From: WVXP01 sp964348095
GTDB taxonomy: Bacteria > Desulfobacterota > BSN033 > WVXP01
DNA length: 64,000 bases
Reading direction: 5' to 3'
Assembly: GCA_964348095.1 (NCBI GenBank)
Contig: CAYGBK010000041.1
Span: 1-64,000 of the forward strand
Positions within the stretch are counted from its first letter, which is position 1, and each line of letters begins with the position of its first letter. This document shows positions 28,245-36,266 of the stretch, one piece after another. Made by a program: the position numbers and the translations under genes. The notes below the pieces were generated by a model. That model was not told where the DNA came from and ran no database searches. It saw nothing but the letters and a program-made list of their open reading frames with translations.

Positions 28245-28823
28245 CTACTCACCTTCAAAAAGAATCTTGTTCAGTTCCTCGGTGAGAGACTCTCGACGTT
28301 TCTCCAGCCTCGATTCAATGGTATTGTGAACAGAGATGGATCCGTCCTTCTTTTCGACGACGAGACCTCCAAGACAGTTTTGCCCAGGTCTCACCTCGGC
28401 GTTCAGATTTCGAGAGGCCAAGATGTTCTGGATGAGAGGTATATCACGCTTATCCACATAAATAATCAGATCCTCGCCTGTCAGGATCTCATCCCCGAGT
28501 TTATGAAGGATGGACTTGTAGTCGTTCCGTTCGCGAACTTTCGAGAGTTCCTGACGAGCCTTATCAAAAGCCTCCTCCACAAGCTGGTTCTTCGCCTTGG
28601 CCAAAGACCGCTTTTTCTTTAGCTCAGATTCTCCCAAGATCTTCGTTCGTGTCACCTCCACTTCGGGATCCTCCTGCTCAAGAATCGATTCGCTGATTTC
28701 CTTTGCTCTGGCCTCTGCCTCCTCAATCAGCCTGTTGGCGATCTTGCTAGATCTGGATAGGATCTTTCTTCTTTCTTCTTTTCCCCGTGCCTCTATGGCA
28801 TCAAGTAACTCGGAAACACCCAT
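28245..28823 (-). CDS. atpE: V/A-type ATP synthase subunit E
   Basis: A 192-residue peripheral-stalk subunit. A charged coiled coil fills the first 100 residues and a compact domain follows with GGLVVEKKDGSISVHNTIESRLEKRRESL, the C-terminal signature of subunit E. It pairs with the H/G-type coiled coil encoded at the head of the operon. Confidence 0.93.
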   Translation of the reverse strand: MGVSELLDAIEARGKEERRKILSRSSKIANRLIEEAEARAKEISESILEQEDPEVEVTRTKILGESELKKKRSLAKAKNQLVEEAFDKARQELSKVRERNDYKSILHKLGDEILTGEDLIIYVDKRDIPLIQNILASRNLNAEVRPGQNCLGGLVVEKKDGSISVHNTIESRLEKRRESLTEELNKILFEGE

Positions 28824-28905
28824 AATTCCCCTCTGATCAACTTCCCTTAAAAATAAGAGAGCTCATACTGAAACTCCAAAGTGCATGATCGACTGCGCGA
28901 GTTTC

Positions 28906-29235
28906 CTAGAACATAAAAAGGACGATCGCAGCAATCACGAAACCGAGGATGACAACAGTTTCCGGGATGGCAAGAAGGACGATCATCAGGCCCGTCAATT
29001 CTGGCTTCTCGGCGATGACGCCTGCCCCGGCTGCTCCAATCCTGGACTGAGCAATACCAGTTCCCACACCACCTAACCCGATCGCCAAACCCGCTCCGAC
29101 GGCGAGTAACCCTTTGCCAATCGACATCTCTCCCTTGGTTGCGGTCTCCTCAGCGGCATGGGCCAGAGCCCCCCACGCCCAAGACGACATAACCATAAGA
29201 AAGGCTGTATGAACCATTCGTCTCAGTTTTCTCAC
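28906..29235 (-). CDS. atpK: V/A-type ATP synthase subunit K (rotor ring proteolipid)
   Basis: A 109-residue protein: an apparent signal peptide (cleavage near AHA-AEE, residues 25-29) followed by one two-helix hairpin. Helix 1 holds Gln63 in GTGIAQSRIGAAG and helix 2 holds the ion-carrying Glu92 in LLAIPETVVILGF. A Gln plus Glu-Thr set is compatible with Na+ binding, but a very similar pattern is known, from memory, in the Thermus proton-driven enzyme, so the ion is not decided. The start is GTG 29235 with an AGGAGG site nine bases away. A single-hairpin ring subunit points to ATP synthesis as a possible direction. Confidence 0.93.
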   Translation of the reverse strand: MRKLRRMVHTAFLMVMSSWAWGALAHAAEETATKGEMSIGKGLLAVGAGLAIGLGGVGTGIAQSRIGAAGAGVIAEKPELTGLMIVLLAIPETVVILGFVIAAIVLFMF

Positions 29236-29271
29236 AACATCTTCCTCCTTTCACACCACATATCGGTTTTT

Positions 29272-31194
29272 TCATTCCTTTAAAACTCCTTCGCCTCTCG
29301 CGAAAGGAGTGAATTGCCTCCCACCGTATCGGAAGAACTGTTTGAAGAACTCCACGTAATGGAGCCGCAACCCCTGGATCGTTGGACTGTATATACCAAG
29401 GGCCAGGTTTAGGGCGTGGAGAAGAAGAACAATGATCGCTGCCACCACGATATTCCCCAGCGCACCACCGAAAAAATTCGCGACCATGGCAATAATTGCG
29501 GAGGAAATGCCTATCGCCATCAGGCGGGCGTAGGAAAGAATATTTCCAATCACCGAGATGATTTCCAGAACTCCTACAAAACCCTCGGCATATAAAAGCA
29601 AAGGGAGGGAAACCAGAATCAGGACAACCCCGGTGGTGAAAAACTCTTTCGGCACGAGATTCCCCAAATAGGCAATAAGGACAAAAAGGGCACAAATAGT
29701 GCCCATAGTTGCCGCCCGAGCGATTCCGTGCTTCCGCGACCTGATCCGGAATGCCTCGACAACTCCAAGGATGAGACCGAGAAAAACGTGAAACACCCCG
29801 ATGCCAACTGAAAGATAGAGAAGCGGCACCATTGCCTGAAGGCGCTCCTTCCATATGGGGTGCAGCCCCAGGAAATGCTCACCGAAATCTCCCAAGAGTT
29901 CTCCATAGAGGAACCCGAAAATAATGCTAGAAATCGAACACAGGATCAGGATATACATGACGTCCTGAATGATCGCCTTGGCCCGATACTTGAACTTCAG
30001 ATACAGAGCAGCGCTCAGGAATATAGCGCCATATGCGATGTCTCCCAGCATCATTCCAAAAAAGATAGGAAAGCCGACAGCGAGAAGGGTCGTCGGGTCG
30101 ATTGCGTTGTATTTCGGTAAGGGGAAAATGGACATGAGCTTCTCAAATGGCCTAATAAGGGGCGAATGGACAACACAGACCGGGATGTTTTCCTTTTCCT
30201 CCTCACTGATCGGCACCACATTTAGAACGATGGTCTCACCCACTTCTTCTTTCAGTCTGTTTTTCAATGTTGACAGGGTCTTCGTTGGAATCCAGCCCCG
30301 CATCATGAAGGTGTAACGAGTCTGTGCGAAATTCAGAAAAACCTTGAAAATGTTCAGCTGGTCCTCCACCTTTCTCAGTAGCTCATTGATTGGGGTAGAC
30401 CATTGTGCAGAGATATCCTGGATCTTGGCCTCCAGTTCTTTCAGATTATCCGGGAGTTCCGCCTTCATCTCACTCAGAATACTCAGTGCCTCATTAAAGG
30501 GGCGATCAGCGAGATCAGATGGCATCTTAATTTCATGGATGTCCGTCGTGTTAAGGAGGGAACCGACCTCCTTCGAGTAGCTCTTATGAAAGAGAAGGGC
30601 CAGGGCTGAAACGTCTGGCGTCACTTCCTTGAGGGCGAGGTGAAACTGTCCTCCCGTAATCTTCTCCAACTCCTCCCGCAGCAAGGGCATGACGGCGTTC
30701 TCGTACTTCTTCTCAATCGTCAGCCCGACGATCGCATGATTCTCCATGGTTTCGAAACCCTCGAGCAGAGGGGAAAAGACCTCAAAAACCTCTTCGTACT
30801 TCGACAGAATTGTCAGCTTTTCCTGAACTTGATTTCGCTGCTTCACCAGGTCTCCAACGTCCTCAAGTAATCGATCGAGTTTTGGAGTCCATTCCTCAGA
30901 AAACTTCTTGACGTCGAATGGTTCCTCATGAGAGACCTCTTCTCTCCTTCGTTCCTCCGATGGCGGGAGCAGAAGCTGGATCTGCTTCAGTTTTCCGAGA
31001 AGGACTTCAAGCTGTCCTTTTTCGGCCAGCTGATCCTCCTCCATCTCCATTTCTGAGAAACCGAGCTCAGGGTTGTCGATAACATCGGAAAGGTCCTCAA
31101 TGTGGAGCGTCCCCATGTCATAGATCAGATCGACGATTTTTTTGAAACTCTTTCTTTCTCCGACAATTTCCACCTTGCTCATCTTGAGTATCAT
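29272..31194 (-). CDS. atpI: V/A-type ATP synthase subunit I (membrane stator)
   Basis: A 640-residue protein: an N-terminal soluble arm with coiled coils (residues 1-320) and about seven to eight C-terminal membrane segments forming the stator half-channels, including GFPIFFGMMLGDIAYG and SYARLMAIGISSAIIAMV. I choose ATG 31194, which has GAGAGGG at the right distance; an upstream frame to 31272 overlaps the preceding gene and has no support. It starts 10 bases after the stop of the H/G-like gene. Confidence 0.95.
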   Translation of the reverse strand: MILKMSKVEIVGERKSFKKIVDLIYDMGTLHIEDLSDVIDNPELGFSEMEMEEDQLAEKGQLEVLLGKLKQIQLLLPPSEERRREEVSHEEPFDVKKFSEEWTPKLDRLLEDVGDLVKQRNQVQEKLTILSKYEEVFEVFSPLLEGFETMENHAIVGLTIEKKYENAVMPLLREELEKITGGQFHLALKEVTPDVSALALLFHKSYSKEVGSLLNTTDIHEIKMPSDLADRPFNEALSILSEMKAELPDNLKELEAKIQDISAQWSTPINELLRKVEDQLNIFKVFLNFAQTRYTFMMRGWIPTKTLSTLKNRLKEEVGETIVLNVVPISEEEKENIPVCVVHSPLIRPFEKLMSIFPLPKYNAIDPTTLLAVGFPIFFGMMLGDIAYGAIFLSAALYLKFKYRAKAIIQDVMYILILCSISSIIFGFLYGELLGDFGEHFLGLHPIWKERLQAMVPLLYLSVGIGVFHVFLGLILGVVEAFRIRSRKHGIARAATMGTICALFVLIAYLGNLVPKEFFTTGVVLILVSLPLLLYAEGFVGVLEIISVIGNILSYARLMAIGISSAIIAMVANFFGGALGNIVVAAIIVLLLHALNLALGIYSPTIQGLRLHYVEFFKQFFRYGGRQFTPFARGEGVLKE

Positions 31195-31204
31195 CGTTTC
31201 CCTC

Positions 31205-31543
31205 TCACCGGGGCAAAACGGCATCAATAACCCGTTCCACTGCCTGGGGCAGATGTTTCTTGGCCTTCTCAACCACGCGTTTCAGGCTTTCCTCATACTC
31301 CTTTTCCACACGTTCCGCCTCTTCTTGAACTGATTCCAGGGCCTTTTCTTTCATCGACCGTTTTTCTTGAAGACTCCGTGTTTTCGCTTCCTGAACAATC
31401 TCTCCTGCCCGCTGGCGAGCCGCCTTAATCTTCGCCTCTGCCTCTTCGTGGGCCTTGGCAATCATCACCTCAACTTCCTTTTCCTTGTGGCTAATCGATT
31501 TGAGCATCGTCATATCGTCTGGTTTCGTCGGTTCTTTTGCCAT
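31205..31543 (-). CDS. V/A-type ATP synthase subunit H/G-like coiled-coil protein
   Basis: A 112-residue protein that is almost entirely charged coiled coil (KEKEVEVMIAKAHEEAEAKI and EEAERVEKEYEESLKRVVEK). Such a protein ahead of subunit I is the usual place of the peripheral-stalk partner of subunit E (AhaH or G). The start is ATG 31543 with AGGGAG eight bases before it. Sequence conservation in this family is low, so the call rests on composition, size and place. Confidence 0.82.
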   Translation of the reverse strand: MAKEPTKPDDMTMLKSISHKEKEVEVMIAKAHEEAEAKIKAARQRAGEIVQEAKTRSLQEKRSMKEKALESVQEEAERVEKEYEESLKRVVEKAKKHLPQAVERVIDAVLPR

Positions 31544-31594
31544 GGTCATCTCCCTATAAAGCACAACCCCGGGTGTGCTCCCCATGCATCGATT

Positions 31595-31903
31595 CTATTT
31601 CTTCTTCTTTTCAGTCATTTCCCAGAACAACTCCCGAGCACCTTCTGCAAAAGCCTTTATCTCGACCTGAATGATGACCTCGAGTTCTCCCTTGTCGAGC
31701 CAGACCCCCCCACAGGTCTCACATTTCTTCATTTTCAGGTATTCAAATTTCGGATAAGACGCCTTTTGAAGATCGTGGCCGCAGCTGGGACATTTCATCC
31801 AGTGCTCCTTCTTGAGGGCCAGATCTTCCTTATCCTTTCGTTTCTGTATCTCCTGCTGTTTGATCCATTTCTCCTCTTCTTCACTCGGTTTTCTCATGGG
31901 CAT
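31595..31903 (-). CDS. Small zinc-ribbon (TFIIB-type) protein at the head of the ATPase operon
   Basis: A 102-residue protein. The N-terminal third is a charged helix (PSEEEEKWIKQQEIQKRKDK). The middle holds CPSCGHDL and CETCGGVWLDKGELEVI, the two CxxC knuckles and WLDxGELE tail of the zf-TFIIB family. The ATG at 31903 is preceded by a very good GGAGGAG site; the frame upstream to 32023 has none. Function is unknown. Its place between the promoter and the subunit genes suggests co-transcription with the ATPase and perhaps a role in its assembly or control. Confidence 0.85.
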   Translation of the reverse strand: MPMRKPSEEEEKWIKQQEIQKRKDKEDLALKKEHWMKCPSCGHDLQKASYPKFEYLKMKKCETCGGVWLDKGELEVIIQVEIKAFAEGARELFWEMTEKKKK

Positions 31904-32023
31904 GGATTGACTCCTCCATCCAAGTCTCAAAGAGTTTTCCTTTACACCACTCCTCGACGCGACACTAATGTAAGTAATCCGTGGGGATAAGGTAATGGGA
32001 GGGAGACTAAGGAAATTTTTCAC

Positions 32024-32053
32024 ATATTAACCGTATCCCTTCCCGATTGTCAA
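32024..32053 (-). promoter_or_regulatory. Likely promoter of the V/A-ATPase operon
   Basis: On the minus strand TTGACA (32048-32053) and TAATAT (32024-32029) are separated by 18 bases, about 120 bases before the zinc-ribbon gene. Confidence 0.6.
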
Positions 32054-32102
32054 CAGGTTTCTACCCTCGGATAACACGGAAGCGAACCTTTCATGCTATT
32101 TC

Positions 32103-32119
32103 GTCACCCGGTTGGTGAC
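32103..32119. promoter_or_regulatory. Palindrome, candidate operator
   Basis: GTCACC-CGGTT-GGTGAC is a perfect 6-bp inverted repeat with a 5-base spacer. It lies between the two divergent promoters, about 50 bases from each -35, where a shared regulator could bind. Confidence 0.4.
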
Positions 32120-32168
32120 CCGAAATCTATTTAGGAAATAATAAAAAAAGCAAAGTTGAAGAATTTTC

Positions 32169-32196
32169 TTGCATATCTGGACAAACCAATTATAAT
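32169..32196 (+). promoter_or_regulatory. Promoter of the GAF-Fis regulator
   Basis: TTGCAT (32169-32174), 16 bases, then a perfect TATAAT (32191-32196). The leader to the ATG would be about 130 bases. Confidence 0.6.
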
Positions 32197-32335
32197 AGCA
32201 TGGGCGTGACTCGGGATGTTGTCCAACTACCTTTGTTCTAGCTGCGCCCGTCGAGGAATCGGGGGTGCCAGATCACAGGTTTATCCAGCACGAGTGGAAC
32301 CCCCCTCCGAAAAAATCCAGCCCCGGAGATCATGA

Positions 32336-33139
32336 ATGCTTCCTGACTTCCAGCCGGCCGGTAGCGGACTGACAGACAATGGGCCTAAGGAGCTCGACCT
32401 ATTGTACAGGATTAGCCAACTGGTCCACGACGCCGGCACATCCAAGGAGAGGTTTCTCCGTGCGATGGAGGTATTGGACGAAACCTTCGGAACGAATTAT
32501 GGAACCCTAACCCTTCTCAATCCTTCAAATAGAGAGGTTCTCCTCGAAGTGGCATTCGGGGAACCAACTGAAAGGCACGGATATATCCAGGGACCCAACC
32601 GTTCCACTATCGAGGAGGTGCTGACCCATGCCCGGCCCATGGCCTTTGACCGGGTGACCGAGAGGCCTCTCCCCTTCCCGTCGAGCAGTCTCGATGAGAA
32701 AGATCTCTCGATGCTCTGTGTCCCTATTGTCAATAACAACCGTGCAGTCGGGGTCATCACAACCCATCCCCTCTATCGGGATACAGTGTCGTACGAAAAA
32801 GACATCAGGCTCATGACCGTTATTGCCCATATGGTCTTCCCTGATACAACCCGACAAAAAGATCTCACTGTGCGGGAGTCCAGGGGCGGTCCTCCGCTAG
32901 ACGAGATTCTTGATCGAAAGCTGAGACAGATGATCGAGAAGGTCGACCCACCGACCGAATCGAGATGTGCCCTCCTCTTGGACATCGTCAACCTTGTCGA
33001 AAAAATCGTCATTAAATGGGCTCTCAAAAGGCACCAAAATGTCCAGACCGCAACAGCCCTCTTCCTTGGAATCAACCGGAACACACTCAGAAAGAAGATG
33101 CGAGATTTAAATATCCATTTCCAGAATCCCTCAGCGTGA
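32336..33139 (+). CDS. GAF-domain transcriptional regulator with Fis-type HTH, lacking the AAA+ domain
   Basis: A 267-residue protein. A GAF domain fills residues 15-175 (LDLLYRISQLVHDAGTSKER; LCVPIVNNNRAVGVITTHPL). A linker leads to a Fis-type helix-turn-helix at about 219-262 (TATALFLGINRNTLRKKMRDL). The layout resembles a NifA-like sigma-54 activator with the central AAA+ domain missing; no GAFTGA or Walker motifs are present. It could bind DNA without activating sigma-54. GGAG about ten bases before the ATG supports the start. It is divergent from the V/A-ATPase operon, which makes that operon a candidate target. Confidence 0.85.
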   Translation: MLPDFQPAGSGLTDNGPKELDLLYRISQLVHDAGTSKERFLRAMEVLDETFGTNYGTLTLLNPSNREVLLEVAFGEPTERHGYIQGPNRSTIEEVLTHARPMAFDRVTERPLPFPSSSLDEKDLSMLCVPIVNNNRAVGVITTHPLYRDTVSYEKDIRLMTVIAHMVFPDTTRQKDLTVRESRGGPPLDEILDRKLRQMIEKVDPPTESRCALLLDIVNLVEKIVIKWALKRHQNVQTATALFLGINRNTLRKKMRDLNIHFQNPSA

Positions 33140-33380
33140 GACAAGAGCATGGAAAAACCGGTTCCAATGTAGACCTGATCGAACGGGTCGGATGGCGGTC
33201 CCTGTCCGTCATCCAACTAATGAATTTTTCATGAATAAGAATAAATTATGTATTAATTTCATTTAGTTATAATAATAAATCTCAAAATTAGTTTAAGTTT
33301 CTCCTCGAATACAAAGTGATCCAATTCGCCAAGGGAAGCACCGCTCTAAGGGGTCTCAACAACCATCGATTCTGCCCACA

Positions 33381-34004
33381 TCAAATGCCCTCAACGACGA
33401 CAGCGCCCTCTCGAAGAACCTTCGGCCTTCCTTGTGTCACGTCGATCAGGGTTGAGGCTTCACCGCCACCGTATTCCGACATGGTAATGACAAGATCGAC
33501 TTGGCTGCCAAATGTGCCGAGAATCTCCTCCAGTTCCTTTAAGTTCTTTCCGCCGGCAATATTTGCACTCGTTGAAGTCAGGGGTGAATCGAAATAATCG
33601 AAGAGGCGCCTCACAAAGGGGTGCGGGGAAATTCTCACCCCGATATTTCCTGTCTGCCCAGTCAGGATGGGCGGGAGCCGTTTTGATGCAGGGAAAATGA
33701 TTGTGACCGGTCCCGGCCAGTAATTATCCATAATAGATCTCGCAATGACCGGGACTCTTGCAACAACCCGGTTTAACATGTCGAGGTCTCTCACGAGGAC
33801 GGAGATTGGCTTGTCCAGGGCCCTTGTCTTAATCTCGAATAGCCTTTTGACTGCTTTCTGGTTCAGTGCATCCGCTCCAAGGCCATAAATTGTCTCTGTT
33901 GGATAAACAATGATTCCGCCCCTCTGAAGGCAGGTGGCTATCTCTTTGACTGGCCAGGTCCGAACGTCGTTCGAGCCCAATCTGACAATGCGCTCTTCTG
34001 TCAC
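33381..34004 (-). CDS. tsaC: L-threonylcarbamoyladenylate synthase (Sua5/YrdC/YciO family)
   Basis: A 207-residue YrdC-domain protein that makes threonylcarbamoyl-AMP for the t6A modification of tRNAs reading ANN codons. The segments GGIIVYPTETIYGLGADA, KPISVLVRD and SPLTSTSANIAGG are family hallmarks. It starts with GTG overlapping the purE stop by four bases. YciO-type paralogues share these motifs, so the exact role is slightly uncertain. Confidence 0.9.
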   Translation of the reverse strand: MTEERIVRLGSNDVRTWPVKEIATCLQRGGIIVYPTETIYGLGADALNQKAVKRLFEIKTRALDKPISVLVRDLDMLNRVVARVPVIARSIMDNYWPGPVTIIFPASKRLPPILTGQTGNIGVRISPHPFVRRLFDYFDSPLTSTSANIAGGKNLKELEEILGTFGSQVDLVITMSEYGGGEASTLIDVTQGRPKVLREGAVVVEGI

Positions 34005-34516
34005 TGTCGAGCCTTTCTGATAGCGTTGTCCTTTCTCTTTAACTCGGCTTCCATTCTGTCCCTGTATTTCTCACACCGGTCACGAATCTCAGGGTACTTC
34101 AGGGAGAGCATCTGGGCTGCCAGAATACCGGCGTTTCGGGCCCCTGCTTTTCCAATCGCCATGGTAGCCACCGGAATCCCCCCAGGCATTTGAACCGTGG
34201 ATAGGAGGGCATCCAGTCCTCCTATAGGGGATGACGGAATTGGCACGCCGATAACCGGAAGAACTGTATGGGCGGCAAGAAACCCGGCAAGATGAGCCGC
34301 GCCACCGGCTCCCGCGATGATCACCTCGATTCCCCGAGTGATAGCGGATTCTGCATACCGACGGGTTTTCTCTGGAGACCGGTGAGCCGAGGCGACCGTC
34401 ATCTCATATCGTATTCCGAATACATCGAGACTCGACCCCGCCTCTGTCATCACCTCTAGATCTGAATCACTCCCCATAACGATACCAACCAAGGGCGCGT
34501 TCCTCTCCTTTTTCAT
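34001..34516 (-). CDS. purE: N5-carboxyaminoimidazole ribonucleotide mutase
   Basis: A 171-residue class I PurE of purine synthesis. The motifs VGIVMGSDSDLEVM, SAHRSPEKTRRYAESA and AGAGGAAHLAGFLAAHT line the active site. A strong AAGGAGGT site precedes the ATG. PurK is not seen nearby, so whether this works on N5-CAIR or on CAIR made directly from CO2 is not settled here. Confidence 0.95.
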   Translation of the reverse strand: MKKERNAPLVGIVMGSDSDLEVMTEAGSSLDVFGIRYEMTVASAHRSPEKTRRYAESAITRGIEVIIAGAGGAAHLAGFLAAHTVLPVIGVPIPSSPIGGLDALLSTVQMPGGIPVATMAIGKAGARNAGILAAQMLSLKYPEIRDRCEKYRDRMEAELKRKDNAIRKARQ

Positions 34517-34951
34517 CGATCATCGACCTCCTTATCGAGAGAGACGCTTCACGCGGGCGCTCCCCCCAAAATTCTATTGTCGACCCAGTGCCTCGGAAGT
34601 TCTCAAATTCCGTGAGAGATGTCGTTGTTCCCTCGCTGCATGGGCATGAGCGATTCAGCTCCAATGGAGTGAGATAAGACCTCATTGCGAATGTCATTCG
34701 CCACGAGCCTTCGACTGAGTAATACGTTGAGACCTTCGGGGTGACCGAGGCACAAAGGAAGGGCAACCTTAACATCAAGAATGGGAAGGAGGTTAAGACG
34801 CTCCCTCTCATGCCAGCGAGACAAAAAAACCGTTCTGCCACACTAAGGGAATAGAAAATCGCACGCGCTCACCGAAAATCCAACCGCGAGATCGAAAATC
34901 TTTCGAAGATACCTTATTGGAAGCCACAGCGGGTCTTTTACGAGAACGTGC
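34517..34951. other. Gap between purD and purE
   Basis: Two overlapping minus-strand frames of 73 and 124 codons exist but show no recognisable family and no good ribosome site, so I do not call them. A 9-bp inverted repeat GTGCCTCGG/CCGAGGCAC (34588-34596 and 34745-34753) may be chance. Confidence 0.4.
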
Positions 34952-36247
34952 CTAGGAGATCAGACGATCCAGAGCTTTCTTCCCAATGTCTTTTCTATAG
35001 TAGGCGCCCTCCCATCTGATTTCTCCGGCTGCCCTGTAAGCCTTCTCGATAGCCTGGGATATTCCATCGCCCAGTGCCGTCACTCCCAACACTCTGCCGC
35101 CACTTGTCACGGTCTTTTGTTCCTTCAGCTCAGTCCCCGCATGAAAGACAACGACCCCATCTAGCGACCCTGCCTGATCGAGTCCCTCAATTACCTTTCC
35201 CTTCCCATAGGCGCCCGGATACCCCTCTGAAGACATGACAACACAGACAGAAGCACGGGTATCCCATTCGATCTCCATCCCCCTCAGTGTTCCATCTATG
35301 CAGGCCATAAGGATGGGAACAATGTCGCTCTGCATCCTTATCAAGATGGGTTGTGCCTCAGGATCTCCGAAACGGGCGTTGAACTCGAGAACGATTGGGT
35401 TTCCATCTTGAATCATCAGGCCCCCATAAAGAACCCCACGATATGGTCTTCCCTCGGCCGCCATCCCCCGGATTACAGGAATCATAATATCCTCAACAAT
35501 GCGCCCATGGACCTCCGCTGTCACTATCGGAGCCGGGCTGTATGCGCCCATACCGCCAGTGTTTGGCCCCTGATCGTTATCGAAGATGCGCTTGTGATCC
35601 TGCGAAGAAGCCATGGGCAAAACTGTCTCACCGTCCGTAAAAGCGAGAAAGGATGCTTCCTCCCCGGTCAGACAGTCTTCTATCACCACCCGATCTCCTG
35701 CGTTGCCAAAATCCTTCGCTACCATGATGTGATCGAGTGCGTCCAAGGCCTCTGCTTCTGTCTGGGCAACGAACACCCCCTTACCCGCGGCAAGACCGTC
35801 GGCTTTGACAACTATCGGGGCCTCCCTTGAGCGAATATGATCGGCAGCCAGATCCCTCTCTTGAAAAACCTGATATGAGGCAGAGGGAATCCCGTGCCGC
35901 CTCAGCAGGTCCTTGCAGAACACTTTGCTTCCCTCAATCTCTGATGCCTTCTGACTTGCGCCAAAAGCCCTCAGCCGCTGGGATTCAAACAGATCGACAA
36001 TGCCCATGGTCAGAGGAAGCTCAGGTCCCACAACCGTCAGATCGACTCCGCGATCCAGAGCGAATCGAGAGAGCTTATCGAGATCTGTCGCGGCGATATT
36101 AACGCAGTCGGCTATTTCCTCAATTCCCGCGTTTCCAGGAGCACAGTAGATTTTTCCGACTAATGGGCTCTGACTGATCTTCCAGACAAGAGCGTGTTCT
36201 CTGCCTCCACCACCAACCACCAGCACCGTCAGTTTCCTTTCCCCCAT
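34952..36247 (-). CDS. purD: Phosphoribosylamine-glycine ligase
   Basis: A 431-residue ATP-grasp enzyme, second step of purine synthesis. The N-terminal VLVVGGGGREHALVWKIS, EAPIVVKADGLAAGKGVFVA and the GAYSPAPIVT segment are typical. I choose ATG 36247, which has AAGG seven bases before it; the frame runs on to 36274, where there is no site. It begins 19 bases after the purH-like gene ends. Confidence 0.96.
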   Translation of the reverse strand: MGERKLTVLVVGGGGREHALVWKISQSPLVGKIYCAPGNAGIEEIADCVNIAATDLDKLSRFALDRGVDLTVVGPELPLTMGIVDLFESQRLRAFGASQKASEIEGSKVFCKDLLRRHGIPSASYQVFQERDLAADHIRSREAPIVVKADGLAAGKGVFVAQTEAEALDALDHIMVAKDFGNAGDRVVIEDCLTGEEASFLAFTDGETVLPMASSQDHKRIFDNDQGPNTGGMGAYSPAPIVTAEVHGRIVEDIMIPVIRGMAAEGRPYRGVLYGGLMIQDGNPIVLEFNARFGDPEAQPILIRMQSDIVPILMACIDGTLRGMEIEWDTRASVCVVMSSEGYPGAYGKGKVIEGLDQAGSLDGVVVFHAGTELKEQKTVTSGGRVLGVTALGDGISQAIEKAYRAAGEIRWEGAYYRKDIGKKALDRLIS

Positions 36248-36266
36248 TAGAAACCTTACCCCCACA

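Larger units (their letters stand above)
31904..32335. other. Divergent control region between the ATPase operon and the GAF-Fis regulator
   Basis: This 432-base region holds two oppositely directed promoter-like sequences with a short palindrome between them (each listed separately). No gene is seen. Confidence 0.6.

Noticed and set aside
28906..29235. Firm call of a Na+-driven ATPase
   Set aside because: The Gln and Glu-Thr residues are compatible with Na+, but a close pattern exists in proton-driven Thermus-type rings, so I leave the ion open.
34588..34753. Inverted repeat GTGCCTCGG/CCGAGGCAC
   Set aside because: Nine bases at about 150-base distance can arise by chance, and no second sign of an element was found.
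34467..34841. Minus-strand frames between purD and purE
   Set aside because: Two frames overlap each other and one runs into purE; neither has a ribosome site or a recognisable motif.
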